A stretch of 64,000 nucleotides of DNA. Source: an uncultured Zoogloea sp. (GTDB taxonomy: Bacteria > Pseudomonadota > Gammaproteobacteria > Burkholderiales > Rhodocyclaceae). The notes beneath the pieces were generated by a model that worked only from the letters and a program-made list of their open reading frames with translations, searched no databases and was not told the origin of the DNA. The translations under genes were made by a program, and so were the position numbers. This document shows, in pieces, positions 1 to 8,151 of the stretch (position 1 is its first letter; every line of letters begins with the position of its first letter). The stretch spans positions 1-64,000 of the forward strand of contig CALBTT010000214.1 of assembly GCA_937967645.1 (NCBI GenBank). Reading direction: 5' to 3'.

Positions 1-47
1 AAAGCCCGTTCCGACCCGCCGAGCAGCGCAGCGGCAGGCGGGGTAGT

Positions 48-190
48 CCGGCGCGGCTGTTTGAGCCCGAAGGGCGAGTTCCGCGCCGGCCGCCTGGCGT
101 GAGCAGCGCAGGGCAGTCATTCGCGCAGCGAATGACCGGGGAGGCGGGTCGCCTTCTTTGCCTTCTTTCTTGGCGAAGCAAGAAAGAAGG
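48..190. repeat. Array of three perfect stem-loops in a gene-free left edge
   Basis: Positions 1-349 hold no credible gene. Three perfect inverted repeats follow one another. CCGGCGCGG (48-56) pairs with CCGCGCCGG (81-89). GTCATTCGC (116-124) pairs with GCGAATGAC (128-136). CCTTCTTTCTTG (161-172) pairs with CAAGAAAGAAGG (179-190) around a 6-base loop. Similar blocks of hairpins are common intergenic repeats in beta- and gammaproteobacteria; that comparison is from memory. The element may begin left of the window. Short open frames crossing it look spurious. Confidence 0.6.
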
Positions 191-327
191 TCGCCCGCCG
201 GGGCGAAATCCCGGCCAATCCAAGGTGGAAGAAAAGAACGCCGCCTAGTAAAGGCACACCCAGCATCGAGTCCAAAGTCCTGACAAGATCCTCGCAAAGG
301 CTTGGGCCGGCGGATTTTGCGACACCC

Positions 328-354
328 TCTGAAGCCGCCCCTACAGCCCCTACA
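328..354. repeat. Half copy of the REP-like element with CCTACA tail
   Basis: The sequence TGAAGCCGCCCCTACA (330-345) equals the right arm of the full palindromic elements at 4679 and 30199. It is followed, as they are, by a second CCTACA copy (340-345 and 349-354, 9-base period). It overlaps the stop codon of the DsbA-like gene at 350-352, so it forms the 3' end of that transcript. The left arm is missing. Confidence 0.6.
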
Positions 355-985
355 CCGCCCCGACAGCCCCCTGCTGCGCCGAGCCGGCGCACGCCAGGGC
401 GTCGTCCAGCCGGTCGTTGCCCCAGAACATCTCCTCCCCGACAAAGAAAGTCGGCGCTCCGAAGACGCCACGGGCACGGGCCTCATCGGTGTGGGCGCGC
501 AGGCGGGCCTTGACGGCGTCGCTGCCGGCGGCGGCCAGGATCTCCCCGGCGGGCAGGCCCAGCCCCTCGAGCACGGGGACCAGGGCGGCCTCGCTGTTGA
601 TCTCCTGGTCATGCACGAAGTTGAGCTGCATCACCGCCTGGCAGAAGGGGCCCACCCAGGGCGCGCCCTCGCCGGCCAGGGCCACCCGCAGGGGAAGCAC
701 GCCGAGGCGTGGAAAGACGCTGGGGCGCCGCCAGGGCAGGTCGTACTTGCGGCACTGCCGCACCATGTCCTGCCACATGTAGGCGCCCTTCTCCTTCTGC
801 AGCACGAAGGGCGAGTTGTCCATGCCCAGCGCCCGGAAGATCGGGCCGAGCAGGAAGGGCTTCCACAGCACGAGCACGCCCTGACGGGCCGCCGCCGCCT
901 CGATGCGCATCACGCTGAGATAGCTGTAGTTGCTGCCGAACTCGAACCAGAACTCGAGGGTCGGCATGGGGGCTTCGGGGGTCAT
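350..985 (-). CDS. DsbA-family 2-hydroxychromene-2-carboxylate isomerase-like protein
   Basis: Thioredoxin-fold protein of the DsbA/HCCA-isomerase (kappa-class GST-like) superfamily, 211 residues, no signal peptide, so cytoplasmic. Near the N-terminus FWFEFGSNYSYLS replaces a CxxC motif with Ser-Asn-Tyr-Ser, as in glutathione-dependent isomerases. Near the C-terminus GVFGAPTFFVG supplies the cis-proline loop. The start was chosen at 985 because AAGGAG lies six bases upstream; an in-frame ATG at 1021 has no such support. It is 32 bp downstream of the CmcJ-like gene on the same strand, so the two are probably co-transcribed. The substrate cannot be read from the sequence; isomerisation of an aromatic-ring cleavage product is the family expectation. 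Confidence 0.8.
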   Translation of the reverse strand: MTPEAPMPTLEFWFEFGSNYSYLSVMRIEAAAARQGVLVLWKPFLLGPIFRALGMDNSPFVLQKEKGAYMWQDMVRQCRKYDLPWRRPSVFPRLGVLPLRVALAGEGAPWVGPFCQAVMQLNFVHDQEINSEAALVPVLEGLGLPAGEILAAAGSDAVKARLRAHTDEARARGVFGAPTFFVGEEMFWGNDRLDDALACAGSAQQGAVGAV

Positions 986-1017
986 GGGAGTCTCCTTGTA
1001 TCGGGGCGGAATGCGGC

Positions 1018-1953
1018 TCAATCGAACACCACCAGGCAGCGTACTTCGATGCTCTGGCGCAGGGGCGCATCGTCCGGCACATCCGGCAGGTCGAAGGCGG
1101 CATGAGGGGTGAAGCGGGCCACGCCGTTCACCCGCGAGTCGTACTGCTTGAAGACCAGGGCCTCATGGCGGTCCATCTCCGGGTAGAAGGCCCAGCGGTG
1201 ACGGGCCGCATGGTGGAGCAGGTAGATCTCGCCGATCCGGTCCGGGTAGCGGATCTCGGCCGGCACCAGGTCGTCGGCCAGCACCGAGCGGGCATCGCAG
1301 ACGGCGAGAGGCGTATCCACCACCGGCCCGGCAATGGAGCGCCAGATGTTGACGATGGCAAAGCGCTCCACACCAGCCCGGCGGGCGGCGTCGGTGATGA
1401 CCTTGTCGAGGCGGGCGCGACCCGAGGCCTCGCTGTAGTCGTTATGGACCCGGCTCACCGCGGCGGGACGGCTGCCGTCCCCCATCCGGCCGAAGCCCAG
1501 AGGCGGCCGCCCCGCCTCACGGCGGCGCACCAGGTGATCGAAAACGAAGGCCTCGCGGGCCCCGGTCACCCAGCAGGCCAGTTCGGCCATCTCCGGATAG
1601 TAGTCGCGGCGGATCGCCTCATGATCGTGGAAGTCGGACAGCACCGAGGGGGCCTCCCACAGCTCGTAGCCTTCCCGGTCCACCGACGGCCGCGCGGCAA
1701 TGGCACGGGCATCGGCGACATGCATCACCCGGGAGGCATAGGCGCAGTTCTCCCAGGGGATGCCCGGCGGTGGCTGGTAGAGGTAATTGACCGGCCGGCC
1801 GCTCATGGGCTGCAGGTAGTCGAGCCCGGCATCCACCCCGGGCACCCGGGGCGTGGCAGGCGCAAAGGATGGCCGCCCTCCGGGGGCGCGGGATAGACGA
1901 CCGCCAGCAGCATGACGGGCGGACACGGGAACAGCATCGATGGCCAGGGACAT
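1018..1953 (-). CDS. CmcJ/NvfI-like (AsaB-type) oxygenase-family protein
   Basis: 311-residue cytoplasmic protein resembling the CmcJ/AsaB/NvfI family, found in bacterial and fungal secondary metabolism and related to Fe(II)/2-oxoglutarate-type oxygenases. Supporting features are SRVHNDYSE, carrying the HxD-like pair expected of a metal-binding facial triad, the following FAIVNIWRS, and the C-terminal block HRWAFYPEMDRHEALVFKQYDS with a further histidine. The start at 1953 is preceded by GGAGG at six bases; a frame open further upstream overlaps noncoding DNA and is rejected. It lies upstream of the DsbA-like gene and divergent from the 56-residue ORF at 2192. The family is seen; substrate and reaction are unknown. 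Confidence 0.7.
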   Translation of the reverse strand: MSLAIDAVPVSARHAAGGRLSRAPGGRPSFAPATPRVPGVDAGLDYLQPMSGRPVNYLYQPPPGIPWENCAYASRVMHVADARAIAARPSVDREGYELWEAPSVLSDFHDHEAIRRDYYPEMAELACWVTGAREAFVFDHLVRRREAGRPPLGFGRMGDGSRPAAVSRVHNDYSEASGRARLDKVITDAARRAGVERFAIVNIWRSIAGPVVDTPLAVCDARSVLADDLVPAEIRYPDRIGEIYLLHHAARHRWAFYPEMDRHEALVFKQYDSRVNGVARFTPHAAFDLPDVPDDAPLRQSIEVRCLVVFD

Positions 1954-2191
1954 GGGAACCTCCGCAGAATCAGGTTGGAGAAACCCGCCGCGGTTGGCCC
2001 ACGACGGGAGCCCCCATTTGAGTCCGGAATGCGAAACCCCATCAAACGCTGAATTCTCAAGACTCGCATGCGCTAACTGCATGCGATGCGGCCACAAACA
2101 AAGAGCTGGAGAGGTCATTTCCCGACCATTCCAGAAAGGCATGCGAACCATGCTTCTTTCGCGCTTGTCCCGGCCCACCTGAAGCGCTTGA

Positions 2192-2362
2192 ATGCAGCCC
2201 ATGCACACCCGGCCCCCGCACAAGCACTTCAGCCTACTCGCCGGCCTTGCCCGGCTGCTTGGGGCAACCCTGCTGCTGGCCGCCCTGTACGGAGGTTTCC
2301 GGGCCTGGCTGACCCCGGACAACCTGCTGTCATGGCTGAGTACCCTGAGCTTTTGCGGCTGA
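2192..2362 (+). CDS. Small hypothetical single-pass membrane protein, 56 aa
   Basis: ATG at 2192 opens a 56-codon frame ending TGA at 2360-2362. Residues 1-12 are basic and His-rich, residues 13-34 form a hydrophobic helix (FSLLAGLARLLGATLLLAAL), and a short amphipathic tail ends in Phe-Cys-Gly. The pattern fits a small inner-membrane protein. The ribosome-binding site is weak. It lies between the divergent CmcJ-like gene and the LysR gene, convergent with the latter. I do not recognise a family, and chance cannot be excluded at this GC content. Confidence 0.45.
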   Translation: MQPMHTRPPHKHFSLLAGLARLLGATLLLAALYGGFRAWLTPDNLLSWLSTLSFCG

Positions 2363-2392
2363 CCGGCATCTGCCCCCCTCCCCTCCCGCCGG

Positions 2393-3334
2393 TCAGCTGT
2401 CCTTTTCTTCCTGTCCTGGTGGCGCTCCACAGGTCGTCGCCGCCTCCGCGATGATCCACCGCGCCACCTCCTCCACCTCCGGCCGGGCCGCAGCCTCGGC
2501 GCGCAACAGCCAGTAGGCGTTGGCGCTGGCCGGCCCCGGCCGGGGTGTTTCCAAGCGCTGCAGACGGCCATCGGCCATACCCTTGCCGATCAGCTCGAGC
2601 CGCCCCAGGGCCACCCCCTGGCCAGCGATGGCGGCCTGCACCAGCTGGTCGTACTGGTTGAAGCGCAGCACCCCGCGGGGCTTGAGGGCCTCCCAGCCCT
2701 GGCTCGCCAGCCATTCGCTCCAGCGCAGCCAGGGCCGGTACTCGCCGTCGAACTCCAGCAGCACGCAGCCCGCCAGCGCCGCCAGGTCGAGGCGGCCATT
2801 CAGGCCCAGGGAAGGGTGGGCCACCGGCGCGATGGTCTCGCCGAAGAGCCGCTGTGCGCCCTCCGGCGCGGTCTCCGGCGGGCAGTAGCGCAGCGCCATG
2901 TCCAGACCATCGGCCTTCAGGTCGGCCACCCGGTTGCTGGCCGACAAGCGCACGTCAATTCCCGGATGGTCCTGCAAGAAAGCCCCGAGGCGCGGCATCA
3001 GCCACAGGCCGGCCACGCCGATGCTGGTGCTCACCGTGACCGGACGGGCCGCCGCACCGCCGCGCAGGATCCCGACCACGTCCTGAAGTTCGCGGATCGC
3101 ATCGTCGGCGCTGCGGAACAGGCGCTCCCCTTCCGGGGTGAAGGAGATCGCCCGATGTCCGCGCACCAGCAGGCGCACCCCGAGCATCTCCTCCAGAGCC
3201 AGCACCTGGCGGCTCACCGCCGACTGGGTGAGGCACAGATCCTGGGCGGCCAGGGTGATGCTCATGCGCCGCCCGACCGCGACAAAGCCACGGATGAGAT
3301 CGAGGGAGGGAAGCCGGGCCAAGCCGATTGACAT
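2393..3334 (-). CDS. LysR-family transcriptional regulator (GcvA-like)
   Basis: 313 residues, a typical LysR length. The N-terminal winged helix-turn-helix (about residues 8-68) contains SITLAAQDLCLTQSAVSRQVLALEEMLG followed by FTPEGERLF. The effector-binding domain (about 95-300) includes ADGLDMALRYC and NQYDQLVQAAIAGQGVALG, as in the GcvA/AmpR branch. It is transcribed divergently from the MFS gene at 3458 with 123 bp between starts. The usual reading is that it controls that transporter and itself. The co-inducer is unknown. Confidence 0.9.
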   Translation of the reverse strand: MSIGLARLPSLDLIRGFVAVGRRMSITLAAQDLCLTQSAVSRQVLALEEMLGVRLLVRGHRAISFTPEGERLFRSADDAIRELQDVVGILRGGAAARPVTVSTSIGVAGLWLMPRLGAFLQDHPGIDVRLSASNRVADLKADGLDMALRYCPPETAPEGAQRLFGETIAPVAHPSLGLNGRLDLAALAGCVLLEFDGEYRPWLRWSEWLASQGWEALKPRGVLRFNQYDQLVQAAIAGQGVALGRLELIGKGMADGRLQRLETPRPGPASANAYWLLRAEAAARPEVEEVARWIIAEAATTCGAPPGQEEKDS

Positions 3335-3457
3335 GCGTTCACCTCATGTAGAAGAGACGGAAATGTGGTTTGAAGCCTGCCCGCCGTACCACTCTAATGA
3401 AGCTTGAGCGGTGCTCCAGGCACCACCTCACTTTACTCAACTGAATGCGAAAACGCC

Positions 3458-4666
3458 ATGAAAAATGATAATCACATAAACCTCTGGGGACTGGTGATCG
3501 CCGGTGGCCTGGTGATGGGCCTGGCCCTCGGCGTGCGCCACGCCCAGGGCATCTTCCTGGTGCCGGTCACGGTCGAGCGGGGCTGGTCGCGGGAAGCCTT
3601 CGGTTTCGCCATCGCCCTGCAGAACCTGGTGTGGGGCCTGGCCCAGCCCTTCACCGGGATGATCGCCGACCGCTTCGGCGCCCGCCGGGTCATCGCCGGG
3701 GGGCTGGTCCTCTACGGCCTGGGGCTCTACGGCATGGCCGGCGCCGAATCCCTGACCGGCTTCAACCTGAGCGCAGGCGTGTGCATCGGCGTGGCGCTGT
3801 CGGCCACCTCCTTCGGCGTGGTGTATGGCGCCCTGAGCCGCCTGGTGCCGCCCACGCGGCGCAGCGGGGCCCTCGGCCTGGCCGGTGCGGTGGGCGGCCT
3901 GGGCCAGTTTTTCCTGGTACCCGGCGCCCAGGGGCTGATCGACCAGCTGGGCTGGATGGGCGCCCTCGGGGCGCTGGCCCTGCTGTGCGCGCTGCTGCTC
4001 CCCTGCGCCCTGCCGCTGCACGACCAGCCCGGCCAGGACACGTCCGTGCAGGCCGGACAGAGCCTGCGCGCGGCCCTCGCCGAGGCCTTCGGCCACCGGG
4101 GCTTCTGGCTGCTCAACTTCGGCTTCCTGGCCTGCGGTTTCCAGCTCGCCTTCATCGCCTCGCACCTGCCGGCCTATGTGCAGGACAAGGGCCTTTCGGC
4201 CAGCACCGCGGTGGCCGGCCTGGCCACCATCGCCCTGGCCAATGTGGCCGGCACCTATGTGTGCGGACTGCTGGGCGGACGCTACCGGCGCAAGCACCTG
4301 CTCTCACTGCTGTACCTGCTGCGGGCCGCCGCCATGGCGCTGTTCGTGCTATTCCCCATCAGCCCGGCCAGCCTCTACCTGTTCTGCGCGGTGATGGGCT
4401 TCCTGTGGCTGGGCACGGTGCCGCTCACCAACGGCCTGGTGTCCCAGGTCTTCGGGGTGCGCTACGTCACCACCCTGTTCGGCTTCGTGTTCTTCGGCCA
4501 CCAGCTGGGCGCCTTCTTCGGGGTGTGGCTGGGCGGCTACGTGTTCGAGGCCACTCGCTCCTACGACCTGATCTGGCTGAGCGGGATCGCCCTCGGGGTG
4601 ATCGCCGCCGCCCTGCACTCCCCCATCGACGACCGCGAGATCCTGCGTCCGGCCGTGCCTGCGTGA
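3458..4666 (+). CDS. MFS transporter
   Basis: Major facilitator superfamily inner-membrane carrier, 402 residues with about twelve hydrophobic segments. The loop after helix 2 carries GMIADRFGARRVIAGG, the family's signature A. The N-terminal half (GVRHAQGIFLVPVTVERGW) resembles the monocarboxylate/oxalate-formate porter branch. The start was placed at 3458 (MKNDNH), not the upstream 3404 frame, because residues before Met19 look like untranslated leader. It is divergent from the LysR gene. The substrate is not readable; an organic acid is the family-level guess. Confidence 0.88.
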   Translation: MKNDNHINLWGLVIAGGLVMGLALGVRHAQGIFLVPVTVERGWSREAFGFAIALQNLVWGLAQPFTGMIADRFGARRVIAGGLVLYGLGLYGMAGAESLTGFNLSAGVCIGVALSATSFGVVYGALSRLVPPTRRSGALGLAGAVGGLGQFFLVPGAQGLIDQLGWMGALGALALLCALLLPCALPLHDQPGQDTSVQAGQSLRAALAEAFGHRGFWLLNFGFLACGFQLAFIASHLPAYVQDKGLSASTAVAGLATIALANVAGTYVCGLLGGRYRRKHLLSLLYLLRAAAMALFVLFPISPASLYLFCAVMGFLWLGTVPLTNGLVSQVFGVRYVTTLFGFVFFGHQLGAFFGVWLGGYVFEATRSYDLIWLSGIALGVIAAALHSPIDDREILRPAVPA

Positions 4667-4678
4667 ACGCCTGATGTG

Positions 4679-4767
4679 GGGGTGGCTTCAGCCGCCCGCG
4701 GGGGTTTCATCGGAGTCCGTGGGCGGCTGAAGCCGCCCCTACACGTCGCCTACACGTTCCCTACACG
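4679..4767. repeat. REP-like palindrome with three CCTACACG repeats at 11-bp period
   Basis: Left arm 4679-4697 and right arm 4721-4739 are reverse complements apart from one base, with a 23-base loop. The right arm is GGGCGGCTGAAGCCGCCCC. Each arm contains the smaller palindrome GGCGGCT-TC-AGCCGCC or its reverse. The element continues into three exact CCTACACG copies at 4738, 4749 and 4760, spaced exactly 11 bp. It sits between the convergent MFS and lipoprotein genes. Related copies are near 328 and 30199. Confidence 0.8.
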
Positions 4768-4769
4768 CC

Positions 4770-5327
4770 TCAGGGCGTGGGCCGCAGTCCTTCGCCCAGG
4801 CCTTGCAGCGGCCCCAGGGGGTTGCGGCGCAGCTCGGTCTCTTCGATGCGCGGACGGCCGCTCCACTGCTTGAAGACCACCTTGTCGTTGACCACCACGA
4901 TCAGGGCGCCGAACTTCCAGCCGGTGGTCAGGGTGTCGCGCTTGAAATTGAGGAAGTCGAGCATGAAGTTGCCCACCCGCTTGCGGTCGATGCGGCTGGG
5001 TTCCATGAAGTAACCCATGCAGCCATCCTGCGCCTTCATGCAGTCGAGGATGCCGGGCGGGATCGCCGCCCGCTCCTGCAGGGGTGAAGGCAGCACGGCG
5101 CGCACCACCTGGGAGTGATTGAGGATCTGCACGTTGGGCGTGACGGCCGGATCGAAGCCCAGCTCGCGGACCGTGGCCATGTCGGTCTGGTAGGGCACGA
5201 TGCGGTCGTAGGCCTGCTTGGCCTGCTCGAAGTCGTCCCAACTGTTCTTCACGTCCTGCCGCGACGTGGGCAGCATGCTGGCGCAGCCCGCCAGCATCAT
5301 GACAATTGGCAGCACATGCAGTTTCAC
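4770..5327 (-). CDS. Putative outer-membrane or periplasmic lipoprotein, unknown function
   Basis: 185 residues starting with a lipoprotein signal peptide: basic start, hydrophobic core, lipobox LAGC with the lipidated cysteine at residue 15. The mature part has PYQTDMATVRELGFDP, a segment resembling the start of outer-membrane assembly lipoproteins of the SmpA/BamE fold, and conserved-looking Cys residues in LDCMKAQDGCMGYFMEPSR. I do not assign a function. It lies alone between a REP element and the HEAT-repeat operon end, on the same strand as the latter but behind a hairpin. Confidence 0.7.
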   Translation of the reverse strand: MKLHVLPIVMMLAGCASMLPTSRQDVKNSWDDFEQAKQAYDRIVPYQTDMATVRELGFDPAVTPNVQILNHSQVVRAVLPSPLQERAAIPPGILDCMKAQDGCMGYFMEPSRIDRKRVGNFMLDFLNFKRDTLTTGWKFGALIVVVNDKVVFKQWSGRPRIEETELRRNPLGPLQGLGEGLRPTP

Positions 5328-5440
5328 GGTTCAGCCCCCTTCTCCGCAAGCACGACGGCAACCTGCTCCTCCCTTCGTTTCACCCTATGTGACGGGCGCC
5401 CGGGCCGCAAGCATGACACGCTCGCCACCGGGAAGAGCTT

Positions 5441-5483
5441 GGCATTCCCGCGCGTTCCGGGGACCGGGCCGGGCGGGAATGCC
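5441..5483 (-). terminator. Stem-loop after the HEAT/ABC/AprAB-like operon
   Basis: GGCATTCCCGC (5441-5451) and GCGGGAATGCC (5473-5483) form a perfect 11-bp stem touching the stop codon of the HEAT-repeat gene. There is no T-tract, so it may act as a 3'-end-protecting hairpin or a Rho-assisted stop, not a classical intrinsic terminator. Confidence 0.5.
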
Positions 5484-6457
5484 TAGGTTCTCGCTGCTTG
5501 GACAAGCTCGATGGCCAGTCGTGCGGCCTTGCGCACTTCGGGGTCGGCGTCCGCCGCGGCACGCTGCAGGCCGTCGAGGGCCGCCGGATCGGCGATCTCA
5601 CCCAGGGCGATGGCGGCCTCCTTGCGCAGATTGGCGGAGGAATGCACCAGGGCGGAGGCCACCAGCGGCCTTACCGCCCGTCCATCCTTGAGGCGGCCGA
5701 GGGTGCGCGCAGCACGCAGGCGGACCTGCCAGTAGTCGTCTTCCAGGGCGCTCACCAAGGCCTCCAGGGCGGCCTCCAGACGCAGCTTGCCGAGGGTGGT
5801 GGCCGCCTCCTCGCGCACCTGCCACACCGGATCGGCCAGCGCCTGCAGCAGGGCCGGCAGCACGCTGTCGTCCACCGCCAGGCCAAGGGCCCCCACCGCG
5901 GCCCGACGCACCTCCGGGTCGGCATCGCCGGTGGCAAGCCCGGCCAGGACCGGCAGGGCCTCGCCACGCTTGAGCCAGCCCAGCACGCCCACCGCTTCCA
6001 GGCGCACGTCGGCTTCGGCCGCTCCGGCCGCCTGCAGGGCCGCCGCGCAGGCTTCGGGCAGGCGCAGCTCACGCAGGGCGCGCAGCACGCTGGCACGCAC
6101 GAAGGGGCTGGCATGGGCCAGGGCCGGCAGCAGGCGGCGACCGCTGTCGGCAAGACGGATCTCGGTGAGGCTCTGGGCGGCCGCCTGGCGCACCGTCACG
6201 GCGGCATCCTCGAGGGCGCGCACCAGGGCATCCACCGTAGCCGGGCTCTCCCAGCAGCCGATGCGGCCGGCGGCCTCGGCACGCACGTCGGCATCGGCAT
6301 CGGACAAGGCGGCAAGCAGCCACGGAAGGTGGGCCTCGTCCTCAAGCTCGGCCAGCTCGATCAAGGCCAGGCGCCGCACGGTGGCGTCATCGTCATTCAG
6401 GCGCGGCAACAGCGCCGCGAGTTCTTCGTCATCAACAGCAGACAGAGGCAGGTTCAT
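5483..6457 (-). CDS. HEAT-repeat protein, last gene of the AprAB-like/ABC locus
   Basis: 324-residue soluble protein made almost entirely of about 31-residue HEAT/PBS-lyase-type helical repeats, recognisable by recurring D-x-VRxxAAxALG blocks (DADVRAEAAGRIG, DPEVRRAAVGALG, DPVWQVREEAATTLG, DPEVRKAARLAIE). There is no signal peptide, so it is likely cytoplasmic. Such solenoids bind proteins or help phycobilin-lyase-type maturation. The start was set at 6457 (MNLPLS); an upstream ATG at 6508 would overlap the ATPase gene. It lies 19 bp after the ATPase stop and is clearly operonic. Its partner is unknown; the neighbouring redox pair or the ABC ATPase are the obvious candidates. Confidence 0.85.
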   Translation of the reverse strand: MNLPLSAVDDEELAALLPRLNDDDATVRRLALIELAELEDEAHLPWLLAALSDADADVRAEAAGRIGCWESPATVDALVRALEDAAVTVRQAAAQSLTEIRLADSGRRLLPALAHASPFVRASVLRALRELRLPEACAAALQAAGAAEADVRLEAVGVLGWLKRGEALPVLAGLATGDADPEVRRAAVGALGLAVDDSVLPALLQALADPVWQVREEAATTLGKLRLEAALEALVSALEDDYWQVRLRAARTLGRLKDGRAVRPLVASALVHSSANLRKEAAIALGEIADPAALDGLQRAAADADPEVRKAARLAIELVQAART

Positions 6458-6476
6458 AGTCGGCGGAATCGGTGGG

Positions 6477-7364
6477 TCAATCAGGAAGGGCGGCCGCCGC
6501 GTCGGCATCGGCCGGGGCGGGCTGGGTCAGGGGGGACAGGCGCTCGAGGGGCACGGTCAGACCCGGATCGCGCAGCAGATCCAGGCAATGCCGCTTGTAC
6601 GCGGCAAAGGCCGGGCCGGTCAGCCAGTCGGCAGTCCGCGGACGCTCGGCGGGCACCACGATCTCCTCCACGACCCGGCCGGGCCGGGCGCTCATGACGA
6701 GGATCCGGTCGGCCATGAACAAGGCCTCGTCGATGTCGTGGGTGACGAACACGACGCTCATCCGGCGGCGTGCCCACAGGGCCAGCAGCAGTTCCTGCAT
6801 CTTCAGCCGGGTCAGGGCGTCCAGGGCGCCGAAAGGCTCGTCCATCAGCAGCACCCGCGGTTCGTTGATGAGCACGCGGGCGATCTCCACGCGCTGCTGC
6901 ATGCCGCCGGAGAGAGACCCCGGGTAATGATGCTCGAAGCCGTCGAGGCCGACTTCGGACAGCCAGGTCATGGCCTGCGCGCGCCGCTGCGCCCGCCCGA
7001 CGCCGCGCATGCGCAGGCCGTAGGCGACGTTGTCGAGTACCGACAACCACGGGAACAGGGTGTGATGCTGGAACACCAGGCCACGCTCCGGTGCCGGCCC
7101 GCCGATCGGCTGGCCGTCGAGCAGCAGTTGGCCACGGGACGGCACCAGGTGGCCGGCCAGCGCCCCCAGCAGGGTGGACTTGCCGCAGCCGGACGGCCCC
7201 AGCAGGCACACGAACTCGCCGGGCCGGATGGCTACGGAGACATCCTGCAGGGCGGTGAAGCGGGCGGCCCCGGCGCCCAGCTCGATGGATACCCGGTCGA
7301 TGTCGAGGCGACCGGTGGTCGGCTCGGCGGGGGCGAGCCGGGACAGTTCGAGAACAGCGTTCAT
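6477..7364 (-). CDS. ABC transporter ATP-binding protein (nitrate/sulfonate/taurine type)
   Basis: 295-residue ATPase of the NrtD/SsuB/TauB family. Walker A GPSGCGKST is at residues 56-64, the Q-loop VFQHHTLFPW near 98, signature LSGGMQQR at 151-158, Walker B VLLMDEP at 171-177, and the switch histidine in VFVTHDIDEAL. It energises import together with the permease at 7361 and the binding protein at 8152. Its ATG overlaps the permease stop as ATGA, so translation is coupled. Family assignment is firm. The substrate is unknown; the linked AprAB-like redox proteins hint at a sulfur or other oxyanion-containing compound. Confidence 0.93.
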   Translation of the reverse strand: MNAVLELSRLAPAEPTTGRLDIDRVSIELGAGAARFTALQDVSVAIRPGEFVCLLGPSGCGKSTLLGALAGHLVPSRGQLLLDGQPIGGPAPERGLVFQHHTLFPWLSVLDNVAYGLRMRGVGRAQRRAQAMTWLSEVGLDGFEHHYPGSLSGGMQQRVEIARVLINEPRVLLMDEPFGALDALTRLKMQELLLALWARRRMSVVFVTHDIDEALFMADRILVMSARPGRVVEEIVVPAERPRTADWLTGPAFAAYKRHCLDLLRDPGLTVPLERLSPLTQPAPADADAAAALPD

Positions 7365-8149
7365 GCACGGCCTCCGGGGCGGTACCAGGGCATCAGGGCG
7401 TGGCCGATGCGGTGAAGAAGGGCGCTGCTGCCCATGCCGAGCAGGCCGATGAGGAGCATGCCGACGATGATGTTGGCGTAGTTCTGGACGGTGTAGGACT
7501 CCCAGGTGTAGTAGCCGATGCCGTACTGGCCGGAGATCATCTCCGCCGTCACCAGGCAGAACCAGCAGGTCCCCATGCCGATGCTCAGGCCGGTCAGCAC
7601 GGAGGGCGCCGCCGCCGGCAGGATGACCTGGCTGAAGATGCCCCAGCGTCCGGTGCCGAGGCTGCGGGCCGAGGCCACCAGGCGCGGATCGACACCGTGC
7701 ACCCCGTGGATGGTGTTGAGCAGGATGGGAAACAGGGCCCCGACGAAGGTGATGAAGATCATGCTGCCCTCCGACGAGGGGAACATCAGGATCGACAGGG
7801 GGATCCAGGCCACCGCCGGGATCGGCCGGGCCACCTCGAGGGGTGGCATCAGCGTCTCCCGGACCCAGCGGAAGCGCCCGATCGCCAGCCCCAGCGCCAC
7901 GCCGACGAAGGCCGCGATGAGGAAGCCGAAGGCCACCCGGCCCAGACTGCTGGTCAGGTGGTTCTGCAGCTTGGGCGACTGCAGCAGGGCCCAGGCCGCA
8001 TCCACCACCTCGAGGGGCTGCGGCACGTTCTGGAAGGTGACCAGCCCCAGATGCAGGTGCCGGGACGCGGCCACATGCCAGAGCGCCACGCAGGCCGCCA
8101 GGGATAGCACCGGCAGCACGCGCCGGATGCTCGATTGATGCGCCGGCAT
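7361..8149 (-). CDS. ABC transporter permease (NrtB/SsuC/TauC-like)
   Basis: 262-residue integral membrane subunit with about six helices and a cytoplasmic EAA-type loop, ASARSLGTGRWGIFSQVILP, that docks on the ATPase. The FEIAR-like segment PLEVARPIPAVAWIPL is typical of the taurine/nitrate permease family. The start at 8149 is 2 bp after the binding-protein stop and the end overlaps the ATPase start by four bases, so the importer genes form one coupled unit. The protein is probably homodimeric, since only one permease gene is present. Confidence 0.92.
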   Translation of the reverse strand: MPAHQSSIRRVLPVLSLAACVALWHVAASRHLHLGLVTFQNVPQPLEVVDAAWALLQSPKLQNHLTSSLGRVAFGFLIAAFVGVALGLAIGRFRWVRETLMPPLEVARPIPAVAWIPLSILMFPSSEGSMIFITFVGALFPILLNTIHGVHGVDPRLVASARSLGTGRWGIFSQVILPAAAPSVLTGLSIGMGTCWFCLVTAEMISGQYGIGYYTWESYTVQNYANIIVGMLLIGLLGMGSSALLHRIGHALMPWYRPGGRA

Positions 8150-8151
8150 GA

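Noticed and set aside
117..392. Short ORF across the left-edge hairpins
   Set aside because: It translates repeat DNA with biased composition and overlaps the DsbA-like gene end.
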